Shown here: positions 53,288 through 60,408 of the stretch, piece by piece
How the letters are laid out: every line of letters starts with the position of its first letter
Position numbering within the stretch: position 1 is the stretch's first letter
Translations under genes and position numbers: made by a program
Origin: Rhodopseudomonas pentothenatexigens
Lineage (GTDB): Bacteria; Pseudomonadota; Alphaproteobacteria; Rhizobiales; Xanthobacteraceae
Direction: 5' to 3'
DNA length: 64,000 nucleotides
Assembly: GCF_900218015.1 (NCBI RefSeq)
Contig: NZ_UFQQ01000009.1
Location: 1 to 64,000 of the forward strand
The notes under the pieces: generated by a model
Seen by the model: the letters and a program-made list of their open reading frames with translations, nothing else
The model's database searches: none
Told to the model about the DNA's origin: nothing

Positions 53288-54058
53288 ATGAACCAGAACC
53301 GGGACGAAACGGATACGCCAGCCGGTACCACCCGGCGCACGCTGATAACCAGTCACGCCAAAGCCATGGTCGGGATCGCGGCCGGTGTGGTGGCGGCCAG
53401 CTTGGCCCGAGTGACATCGGCGCATGCAGTGGTGCGGCCGCCGTGCTACCTCAAAGGCACCAGGATCAGGACGGTCGACGGCGACCGCGCGATCGAAGAA
53501 CTGTCGGTCGGCGATCTGCTGCCGACCGCGTTGGCCGGCGTGCAGCCGATCGAGTGGATCGGGAGCTGGCGGCACAGCAAGGCCGCGGGTCGGTCCTGGC
53601 CCGACTCGGCGCGGCCGGTTCGGATCGCCAAATCGGCACTCGGTCCGAACGTGCCGGGTGCCGATCTCTACGTGACCCAGGGGCATGCGCTGTATATCGA
53701 CGGCGTGCTGGTCACGGCCGGCAGCCTGATCAACGGGACCTCGATCGTCCTCGATGCCGGAGAGCGCTTCGCCGAACTCGAATACTACCATATCAAGCTT
53801 CCCGGCCACGCCGTGATCTTCGCGGAAGGTGCGGCCTGTGAGACGCTGCGGCAACTGCCGGCTCCGGCATCCGGTTACGATACGAATGTGCGAAGCGGCG
53901 CCGTATCGCGCCAGGACGAGACTTGCGCGCCGGTCCTGTATTCCGGGACCAGCGGCGAGATCCGTGCCCGTCTCCGCAGCATGCTTTCGCCGATGCTGGG
54001 ACCGCAGAAGCTGGATCTGATCCGCGCCCGTCTGGCCGAGGCCGCAGTCGCGCTCTGA
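53288..54058 (+). CDS. Exported Hint-domain protein
   Basis: The product is 256 residues. A Tat-like signal is visible (TTRRTLITSHAKAMVGIAAG, ending near SAHA). A Hint (hedgehog/intein) domain follows directly: CYLKGTRIRTVDGDRAIEELSVGDLLPT (the nucleophile-position Cys first, then the GD turn), WIGSWRHSKA, and LYVTQGHALYIDGVLVTAGSLINGTSI with the conserved His. The C-terminal 70 residues show no known domain. Stand-alone Hint proteins in alphaproteobacteria are usually tails of RTX-like exports; here it is a separate small protein. ATG 53288 is fixed by GGAGG. Function unknown. Confidence 0.8.
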   Translation: MNQNRDETDTPAGTTRRTLITSHAKAMVGIAAGVVAASLARVTSAHAVVRPPCYLKGTRIRTVDGDRAIEELSVGDLLPTALAGVQPIEWIGSWRHSKAAGRSWPDSARPVRIAKSALGPNVPGADLYVTQGHALYIDGVLVTAGSLINGTSIVLDAGERFAELEYYHIKLPGHAVIFAEGAACETLRQLPAPASGYDTNVRSGAVSRQDETCAPVLYSGTSGEIRARLRSMLSPMLGPQKLDLIRARLAEAAVAL

Positions 54059-54082
54059 TCCGGACCCTCCGGCTCGCACGAC

Positions 54083-54104
54083 GGCTCCCGGCGCGCCGGG
54101 AGCC
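54083..54104. terminator. Palindrome between convergent genes
   Basis: A perfect 22-base palindrome (11-base arms starting GGCTCCCGGCG) lies 25 bases after the Hint gene stop and faces the FecR-like gene. No T-run follows on either strand; probably a two-way terminator. Confidence 0.5.
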
Positions 54105-54216
54105 GGGTGGTACCCTCGCGGTCGGGTGGGGCGCTACACCAGCGTGTCCGCCCGACTGGGCCGACGTCTCGATGCGGCGGACATCGACCCCTCGAGAACC
54201 CACCTGTGACGAGAAG

Positions 54217-54510
54217 CTAGAGCTTGGAATCGGGAGGGCAGCACTCGGCGCGGGCTTCGGTTTCGTCCGCGCAGCGGCTGTCGATCTCGCACCGCATTCG
54301 GTAATCGTCGCGCAGCGCGGGCGCCAGCGCCCGCCAGCATCTGACGGCCTCGCGGTACGCCCGCTCCCGCTCAGGAGAACTGGCTCGCCAGACCGCCAGC
54401 CGCTCCGAATCGTCCTGCGTCGCGTCGCCGGAGGTCAGGCGGAGAATCCAGCCGAGCGCTTCACGGATCGAAGGATCCAAGAATCCGGCGGTGGTGATTG
54501 GTCTCGGCAC
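54217..54510 (-). CDS. FecR N-terminal domain-only protein (DUF4880)
   Basis: The product is 97 residues from GTG 54510. The core (ALGWILRLTSGDATQDDSERLAVWRASSPERERAYREAVRCW) is the DUF4880 pattern found at the N-terminus of FecR anti-sigma regulators. The membrane helix and periplasmic FecR domain are missing: the stop comes after a Cys-rich tail (MRCEIDSRCADETEARAECC), and the 150 bases that follow encode no FecR part. It overlaps the ECF sigma gene by 50 bases and is co-transcribed, so it probably binds that sigma factor in the cytoplasm. The four cysteines could sense redox or metal (inference). Confidence 0.7.
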   Translation of the reverse strand: MPRPITTAGFLDPSIREALGWILRLTSGDATQDDSERLAVWRASSPERERAYREAVRCWRALAPALRDDYRMRCEIDSRCADETEARAECCPPDSKL

Positions 54511-55114
54511 GTTCCTGCGCTTTCCCTCGGACGCCGGTCGTCAGACGACGGCCGCCGCGTCTCTGATCGTAAGACGATCCAGGAGCGGGGAATCCGAATT
54601 TACCGGGAACCGGACGTTTCAGACGTTCGGCGCAGTGCTCGACGGCCTGCTTGAGGTCGGTCTCGACGGTGCGCACCGTGACGCCGAGGCGCTCGGCGAT
54701 CTCGCGATGAGGGCGTCCGTCGATCCGCGACAGCAGCAGCACGCGGCGGCGGCGTTCGGGAAGTTCGGCGATCGCCTCGCGCAGCAGGCCGACTTCGGAG
54801 CGATCCTCGATCACGCGCGCCGCGTCGGGCCGGTCGTCGGGAATTTCGAGCAGAGCGTCGATCTCGGCGGTGGTGAGGCGCCGCTGCTCGGCGCGGCGAC
54901 GATCATGCGCGATGTTCAGGGCGATCCTGAACAAGTACGCCCGCGGACTGCGCACGGCGCCGACATCGCGAAGCCGCTCCAGCCGCAAATAAGTCTCCTG
55001 CAACACGTCGGAAGCGAGATCCGACGACCCCAGCCGGCGCGTCAGGCGCCGGTCGAGCTCACCGTAATCCGCGACCAGCAATGCGCGGAGCGCCTCTGCC
55101 GTCGTGGTACTCAT
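54461..55114 (-). CDS. ECF RNA polymerase sigma factor (FecI-like)
   Basis: The product is 217 residues. Region 2: YGELDRRLTRRLGSSDLASD, VLQETYLRLERL, SPRAYLFRIALNIAHDRRRAE. Region 4: AIAELPERRRRVLLLSRIDG, with the helix-turn-helix HREIAERLGVTVRTVETDLKQA. This is the FecI/iron-starvation type. ATG 55114 follows GGGAGTGG; a GTG at 55147 is the alternative. A palindromic copy of the shared motif lies directly before the ATG, so the sigma gene itself may be controlled by that regulator. Its targets may include the divergent TpsB-TonB operon. Confidence 0.9.
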   Translation of the reverse strand: MSTTTAEALRALLVADYGELDRRLTRRLGSSDLASDVLQETYLRLERLRDVGAVRSPRAYLFRIALNIAHDRRRAEQRRLTTAEIDALLEIPDDRPDAARVIEDRSEVGLLREAIAELPERRRRVLLLSRIDGRPHREIAERLGVTVRTVETDLKQAVEHCAERLKRPVPGKFGFPAPGSSYDQRRGGRRLTTGVRGKAQERAETNHHRRILGSFDP

Positions 55115-55123
55115 AACGTTATC
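55113..55123. promoter_or_regulatory. GATAACGTTATC-type motif (ECF sigma start)
   Basis: ATAACGTTATC contains the perfect palindrome ATAACGTTAT and lies between the ribosome site and ATG of the sigma gene, where a bound protein would block both transcription and translation. Confidence 0.45.
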
Positions 55124-55365
55124 CCACTCCCTCGCCGGGAGCCTCACATTTCCGGGGGACCATATTCAGCCGGGGCAACGTTATTATGACGTCATCTTAA
55201 CATGCGGTGTCGTGGTGTGCGGTGCCGCGAGTCACGATCAAAGATGTCGCACCAGTTTGTTTTCGCAGTATCCGCTACCGCCACGTCTAACATGAGGGAC
55301 GTGATGCCGCCGCCGGCGGCATCCGTCACATGATACTGACGACCAGCGAGTGATCGAGGGCCGGT
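55115..55365. promoter_or_regulatory. Divergent ECF sigma/TpsB operon promoter region
   Basis: This 251-base gap has two motif copies (55113-55123 and GCAACGTTATT at 55175-55185), the palindrome ATGACGTCAT (55186-55195) and TCACAT (55144-55149). No gene seen. Confidence 0.5.
55175..55185. promoter_or_regulatory. GATAACGTTATC-type motif (weaker copy)
   Basis: GCAACGTTATT, 9 of 11 to the giant-gene copy, adjacent to the palindrome ATGACGTCAT, in the divergent sigma/TpsB region. Confidence 0.35.
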
Positions 55366-57147
55366 GTGATTTGTTATCGTATTCAGCGTCGAACCCAGCC
55401 ACCGCAGTGGCGGCGGGGGCCGGCGGACGTGACCTGCTCCACGATCGGTGGGGCCGGGCGGTCGTCGTCGTCCGCGCTGGTGACGTGTGTTGTGTGCGGC
55501 GCCGCGATGCTGATATTCGGGGTCTCGTCCGCGGCCGCCGAGGCAAAGGCCACATCGACGGCTGCGGCCCCGGCCAAGCCGGCCGCCGCGGACGGCGCCA
55601 AGCCGGCGGCATCCGGCCCGGCGGTCCGGTTCGACATCGACGAATTCCGCGTCGAAGGCGCTGATCATCTGCCGCAGATCGAAGTCGAAGCGGCGGTCTA
55701 TCCGTTCATGGGGCCGGGCCGCACCGCCGACGACGTCGAGAAGGCGCGCGCCGCACTGGAGAAGGCCTATCACGATCGGGGCTTGCAGACGGTCGGCGTC
55801 GCCGTGCCGCAGCAGGACGCACAACGCGGCTTCATCGTCCTGAAGGTGACCGAGAACAAGGTCGGCCGGCTGCGGGTCAAGGGTTCCCGCTATTTCGATC
55901 TCGGCAAGATCAAGGGGAGTGCCGCCTCGCTCAAGGAGGGGACGCTGCCGAACTTCAATGAAGTCACCAAGGACATCGTCGCGCTCAACCGCTGGCCCGA
56001 CCGTCGCGTCACGCCCGCGCTGCGCGCAGGTGTGACTCCGGGAACCGTCGACGTGGATCTCAACGTCGAGGACACCTATCCGCTGCACGGCAGCGTCGAG
56101 CTCAACAACCGGCAGAGTCCGAGCACCACGCCGCAGCGCCTCAGCCTGTCGGCGCGCTACGACAATCTGTGGCAGCTCGGCCATTCGGCCACCTTCACCT
56201 TCCAGACCGCGCCGCTCAATCCGAAGGATGCCACGGTGTTCTCGGGCTCCTATATGGCCCGCACCGACTACGACTGGCTCAACGTGCTGATCTACGGGCT
56301 GAAGTCCGACAGTTCGGTGGCGACCGTGGGCGGGGCCAATGTGGTCGGCCCCGGCCACGTGATCGGTTTTCGCAACGTCATCACGCTGCCGCCCAAGGGC
56401 GAGCTGTTTCACACGCTGTCGTTCGGCGCCGACTACAAGGATTTCCAGCAGACCCTGTCGCTCGCCTCCAACTCGTTCGACTCGCCGGTCCGCTACGTCC
56501 CGCTGGTGGCTGCCTATACCGCGAGCTTCCAGGGCGAGGGACGTCTGACCCAGCTCAACGCCACGATCACCACTGGTCTCCGTGGCATCGGCAGCGATCC
56601 GAACCAGTTCGACGTCAAACGCTACAAGGCGACCGCCAGCTTCATTTCGCTGCGCGGCGACGTCTCGCACACCCACGATCTGCCCGGCGGTCTGCAGGTG
56701 TTCGGCAAGGTTCAAGGCCAGGCCGCCGACCAGCCGCTGGTGTCCAGCGAGCAGCTCAGCCTCGGCGGTCAGGACACCGTTCGCGGCTATCTGGAGTCCG
56801 AAGTACTCGGCGACTACGGCGTCGCCGGCACCGTGGAGCTGCGCTCCCCGAACATCGCTCCCTACATGGAGCAGACCTACGACGTTCCCGGCCGCCAGCC
56901 GGTCAAGCTCAACATCTTCAATGATTGGCGGTTCTTCGCCTTCGCCGACGCCGGCTACGCGCGGATCCACGATCCGCTGCCGGACCAGCAATATCAGTTC
57001 GATCTGGCGAGCTACGGCGTCGGCATGCGGATGAAGACGCTCGATCATCTCAATGCCATCGTATTCGTCGGCATGCCGCTGACGACGCAGCAAGTCACGG
57101 TCTCGAACCATCCGCGGGTGAGCTTTCGAGTTTGGGGAGAATTCTGA
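55366..57147 (+). CDS. TpsB outer-membrane transporter (FhaC/ShlB/HecB family)
   Basis: The product is 593 residues. N-terminal signal region (ALVTCVVCGAAMLIFGVSSAAAEA), an Ala/Pro linker, a POTRA domain (about 90-165: VRFDIDEFRVEGADHLPQIE to FIVLKVTENKVGRLRVKGS) and a 16-strand-type barrel with the VRGY signature (LGGQDTVRGYLESEVLGDYG, the loop-6 tip) and a C-terminal Phe (FRVWGEF). It should carry a TPS exoprotein across the outer membrane. No exoprotein gene is adjacent; the only TPS domain in the window is the giant protein at 13371. The start (GTG 55366) is uncertain. The next gene overlaps its stop. Confidence 0.9.
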   Translation: MICYRIQRRTQPPQWRRGPADVTCSTIGGAGRSSSSALVTCVVCGAAMLIFGVSSAAAEAKATSTAAAPAKPAAADGAKPAASGPAVRFDIDEFRVEGADHLPQIEVEAAVYPFMGPGRTADDVEKARAALEKAYHDRGLQTVGVAVPQQDAQRGFIVLKVTENKVGRLRVKGSRYFDLGKIKGSAASLKEGTLPNFNEVTKDIVALNRWPDRRVTPALRAGVTPGTVDVDLNVEDTYPLHGSVELNNRQSPSTTPQRLSLSARYDNLWQLGHSATFTFQTAPLNPKDATVFSGSYMARTDYDWLNVLIYGLKSDSSVATVGGANVVGPGHVIGFRNVITLPPKGELFHTLSFGADYKDFQQTLSLASNSFDSPVRYVPLVAAYTASFQGEGRLTQLNATITTGLRGIGSDPNQFDVKRYKATASFISLRGDVSHTHDLPGGLQVFGKVQGQAADQPLVSSEQLSLGGQDTVRGYLESEVLGDYGVAGTVELRSPNIAPYMEQTYDVPGRQPVKLNIFNDWRFFAFADAGYARIHDPLPDQQYQFDLASYGVGMRMKTLDHLNAIVFVGMPLTTQQVTVSNHPRVSFRVWGEF

Positions 57148-59174
57148 TGACGCTCGGGACCCGCAAGGGAATCCAGTTGCGGATCGCGCAGGCCGTCGCC
57201 GCGCTGGTCCTCGTCGTCGCGCTGTGGCCGCAGCAGGCCGCGGCGTGGTGGAACGACGAATGGAGCATGCGCAAGAAGATCGTGTTCGACACCGGCGCGT
57301 CCGGCGCCGCCGTCAGCGACGCGATCGGCACCACGCCGATGCTGGTGCGGCTGCACGTCGGCAACTTCCGCTTCGGCTCGGCCAAGGAGGACGGCGGTGA
57401 CCTGCGCTTCGTCGCCGGCGACGACAAGACGCCGCTGAAGCATCACGTCGAGAAATACGACTCGCTGATCGGCGAGGCGCTGATCTGGGTCGCGGTCCCG
57501 GATCTGAAGCCGGGCACCAAGAACGAGATCTGGCTGTACTACGGCAACGCCAAGGTGCCGGCCGCGGTCGACGCCAAGAACACCTACGATCCCAACACCC
57601 TGCTGGTGTATCACTTCGCCGAACGCGGCACCCCGCCGCAGGACATCAGCGCGTGGGGCAATTCGGCGACGACGCCGGTCGCCGCCGCCGACGGCGCGAT
57701 CATCGGTCAGGGCGCCCGATTCGACGGCCAGTCCGCGCTGACCATCCCGGCCGGCCCGCCGCTCGCCACCGCCGAGGGCGGCGAGATGACGTGGTCGCTG
57801 TGGCTGAAGAGCGCCGCGCCGCAGCCGCGCGCCGTGCTGTATGCGCGGCGCGACGGCGCCAACGCGCTGATCATCGGCCTCGACAACGGCGTGCCGTTCG
57901 TCGAAGTGACGGCGGCCGGCGCGACCCAGCGCGGCGTCGGCGGCGCGGCGATCCCCGCCGCCACCTGGCATCATCTCGCCGTCACAGCCAAGGCCGGCCA
58001 AATCGTGATCTATGTCGACGGCGCGCAAGCCGGGACGCTCGCGGCGGCGCTGCCGGCGCTGACCGGCATCGCCTCGGTCGGCAAGGATGCGGCCGCCGCG
58101 GCTCCGGCGCCGGATGCCGCCGCGGCCCCGGTCGCGGCCGACGCCGCCGCGGCCCCGGCTGCTGCCGGCGACGCCGCGGCAGCACCTGCCGCAACGCCCG
58201 ACGCCGCAGCCGCGCCGACGGTGCCCGCGGATGCGGCCGTCGCGCCGGACGCGGCCGGCGCCGCGCCGCTCATCGGCTTCGTCGGTGATATCGACGAATT
58301 TCAGATCGCCAAGGTCGCGCGGCCTGCCGGGTTCATCAAGGTCGCGGCGATCGGACAGGGGCCGGACCAGGCCAAACTCACAACCTTCAGCGTCGACGAG
58401 GAAACCGCAAGCTGGCTCAGCGGCTACTTCGCCGTGATCCTGAAGTCGGTCACGCTCGACGGCTGGATCGTGATCGGCATCCTCGCCATCATGATGGTGA
58501 TCAGCTGGGTCGTGATGGTCGACCGGGTTTCGTATCTGAACCGGGTCACCAAGGGCAACACCGTCTTCCTGAAGCATTTCCGCGAGGCGGCGAACGATCT
58601 CGAAGGCGTGCTGCAGCTCGACAGCGAGGAGAGCGATCCCAGCCTCGGCGGCGGCGTCGACGTCAAGCATCACAAGATCATTCACGCGTCGCCGCTGTAT
58701 CGGCTGATGCATCTCGGCGCGCAGCAGATCCGCTTGCGCTTTTCCGGCAACGGCGGCGCTCGCGCGCTGTCGCCACAGGCGATCCAGTCGATCCGCGCGG
58801 TGCTCGACAGCGGCCTGATCCACGAGGCGCAGCGCCTCAACAAGATGATGGTGATGCTGACGATCGCGATCTCCGGCGGGCCGTTCCTCGGCCTGCTCGG
58901 CACCGTGGTCGGCGTGATGATCACCTTCGCGGCGATCGCGGCGTCCGGCGACGTCAACGTCAACGCGATCGCACCCGGCATCGCCGCGGCGCTGGTCGCG
59001 ACAGTGGCGGGCCTCGCCGTCGCGATCCCGGCGCTGTTCGGCTACAACTACCTGACCATCCGCATCAAGGACGCCACCAACGACATGCACGTCTTCGTCG
59101 ACGAGCTCGTCACCAAGATGGCCGAGTCCTACCACCAGCAGCCCGGTGCGCCGCGCCGGCAGGCCGCGGAGTGA
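57147..59174 (+). CDS. DUF2341-LamG-ExbB/TolQ fusion protein
   Basis: The product is 675 residues. Signal peptide (ALVLVVALWPQQAAA), a DUF2341 domain (about 35-150: WWNDEWSMRKKIVFDT, IWLYYGN), a LamG/concanavalin-like domain (about 155-395) interrupted by a 60-residue Ala/Pro repeat (about 313-375), then an ExbB/TolQ/MotA channel domain (about 430-665: WIVIGILAIMMVISWVVMVD, GGPFLGLLGTVVGVMITF, AALVATVAGLAVAIPALFGYNYL). It is an inner-membrane proton channel with a periplasmic sugar- or protein-binding head, a known but unusual fusion. The ATG overlaps the tpsB stop (TGATG). It works with the next two genes. Confidence 0.92.
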   Translation: MTLGTRKGIQLRIAQAVAALVLVVALWPQQAAAWWNDEWSMRKKIVFDTGASGAAVSDAIGTTPMLVRLHVGNFRFGSAKEDGGDLRFVAGDDKTPLKHHVEKYDSLIGEALIWVAVPDLKPGTKNEIWLYYGNAKVPAAVDAKNTYDPNTLLVYHFAERGTPPQDISAWGNSATTPVAAADGAIIGQGARFDGQSALTIPAGPPLATAEGGEMTWSLWLKSAAPQPRAVLYARRDGANALIIGLDNGVPFVEVTAAGATQRGVGGAAIPAATWHHLAVTAKAGQIVIYVDGAQAGTLAAALPALTGIASVGKDAAAAAPAPDAAAAPVAADAAAAPAAAGDAAAAPAATPDAAAAPTVPADAAVAPDAAGAAPLIGFVGDIDEFQIAKVARPAGFIKVAAIGQGPDQAKLTTFSVDEETASWLSGYFAVILKSVTLDGWIVIGILAIMMVISWVVMVDRVSYLNRVTKGNTVFLKHFREAANDLEGVLQLDSEESDPSLGGGVDVKHHKIIHASPLYRLMHLGAQQIRLRFSGNGGARALSPQAIQSIRAVLDSGLIHEAQRLNKMMVMLTIAISGGPFLGLLGTVVGVMITFAAIAASGDVNVNAIAPGIAAALVATVAGLAVAIPALFGYNYLTIRIKDATNDMHVFVDELVTKMAESYHQQPGAPRRQAAE

Positions 59175-59178
59175 GACG

Positions 59179-59583
59179 ATGCAGGTCCATTCCGACAGCA
59201 AGCCCTACGACGACATCAACATCACCCCGATGCTCGACCTCGCCTACGTGCTGCTGGTGATCTTCATCATCATGACCACGGCGACGGTGCAGGGCATGAA
59301 GGTCGATCTGCCCAAAGCGAGCACCGCGCCGAGTCTGGCGCAGCAGACCACCAAGGCGGTCACCGTCACCAACGAGGGCAAGATCTTCCTCGACACCATT
59401 CCGGTGACGCTGTCGGAGCTGGAGCAGCGCCTGATCCAGCAGCGCGCGCTGACCCCGGAGTTTCCCATCGTGGTGCGCGGCGACAGCCAGACCCAGTACC
59501 AGAACGTGGTCGACGTGCTCGACCTGCTCGGCCGGCTGAACTTCACCCAGGTCGGCATGGCGACCAAGCCGCTGGTGAGATGA
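59179..59583 (+). CDS. exbD: ExbD/TolR biopolymer transport protein
   Basis: The product is 134 residues: a short cytoplasmic start (DSKPYDDINITPMLDLAYVLLVIFII) with the conserved membrane Asp (LDLAYVLLVIFI), then a periplasmic ExbD domain (VDLPKASTA; AVTVTNEGKIFLDTIPV; PEFPIVVRGDSQTQYQNVVDVLDLLGRL). It conducts protons with the ExbB-type partner encoded just before. ATG 59179 lies 4 bases after the previous stop. Confidence 0.93.
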   Translation: MQVHSDSKPYDDINITPMLDLAYVLLVIFIIMTTATVQGMKVDLPKASTAPSLAQQTTKAVTVTNEGKIFLDTIPVTLSELEQRLIQQRALTPEFPIVVRGDSQTQYQNVVDVLDLLGRLNFTQVGMATKPLVR

Positions 59584-59602
59584 GCGCGGAGGCGGATGGC
59601 GG

Positions 59603-60331
59603 ATGGACCTGCGCGACGACAGCGATGACGACGAGGACCGCCCGTCGTGGCGCCGCATGGCGCTGCCGATCGGCAGCGGCGTGGTCGTGCTCGCCGTACT
59701 GGTCGCGGGGGTCGTGGTCATGCTGAGCGGAGACCAGGAGCCGCCGCGCAAGGTCAACGAGCCGACCATCGTGACCATCATGCCGCCTCCGCCACCGCCT
59801 CCGCCGCCTCCACCGCCGCCCGAGCGCGAGCCCGAGCAGAAGGTGGTGGAGCAAACGCCGGTGAAGCAGGAGATCATCGAGGAGAAGGCGGTCGAGATTC
59901 CGAAGGATGCGCCGCCGGACCCGAGCGATGCGCCGCCGGACGGACCGCCGGCGCTGGACGCCGACGGCAACGGGCCGGGCGAACTGCTCGGCAAGAAGGG
60001 CGGCCGCGGCCTTATCGGCAGTGGCGGCGGCGGAGGTGGCGGCGGCGGCACGAGATGGGGCTGGTACGCCAGCATCGTGCAGGCGCAGATCGAATCGGCG
60101 CTGCGCTCCAACGAAAAGACCCGTCACGCCGTGATGCGGATTCAGGTTCGGCTGTGGGCCGATGGAACCGGCCGGGTCAATCGCGTGCAACTGGTGTCTT
60201 CGACCGGCAACAGCGAACTCGATTCGGTTCTGCGCGACCAGGTACTCGGCGGATTGACGCTGCGCGAGCCGCCGCCGCGCGACATGCCGATGCCGATCAT
60301 CACGCGGGTGACCGCACGGAGTCCGTCGTGA
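59603..60331 (+). CDS. TonB-family energy transducer
   Basis: The product is 242 residues: a cytoplasmic acidic head, one membrane helix (GSGVVVLAVLVAGVVVMLSG), a Pro/Glu/Lys periplasmic spacer with a run of 13 prolines and EPEQKVVEQTPVKQE, a poly-Gly run, and a C-terminal TonB domain (WGWYASIVQAQIESALRSNE to VQLVSSTGNSELDSVLRDQVLG). It couples the ExbB-ExbD channel to an outer-membrane protein. No TonB-dependent receptor gene is in the window; in this operon the outer-membrane partners are a TpsB and a porin-like protein. Confidence 0.9.
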   Translation: MDLRDDSDDDEDRPSWRRMALPIGSGVVVLAVLVAGVVVMLSGDQEPPRKVNEPTIVTIMPPPPPPPPPPPPPEREPEQKVVEQTPVKQEIIEEKAVEIPKDAPPDPSDAPPDGPPALDADGNGPGELLGKKGGRGLIGSGGGGGGGGGTRWGWYASIVQAQIESALRSNEKTRHAVMRIQVRLWADGTGRVNRVQLVSSTGNSELDSVLRDQVLGGLTLREPPPRDMPMPIITRVTARSPS

Positions 60332-60408
60332 TCGGTCTGCAAACCCGTTCCAAAGCTTGCCGGCCCTCGCGCCGGCGGTCGAAGCGTGAAGTAACAAGGA
60401 GTTCCGTG

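Noticed and set aside
55186..55195. ATGACGTCAT palindrome as a known regulator site
   Set aside because: It resembles a eukaryotic CRE only by coincidence; a single copy in the window gives no support for a specific bacterial regulator.
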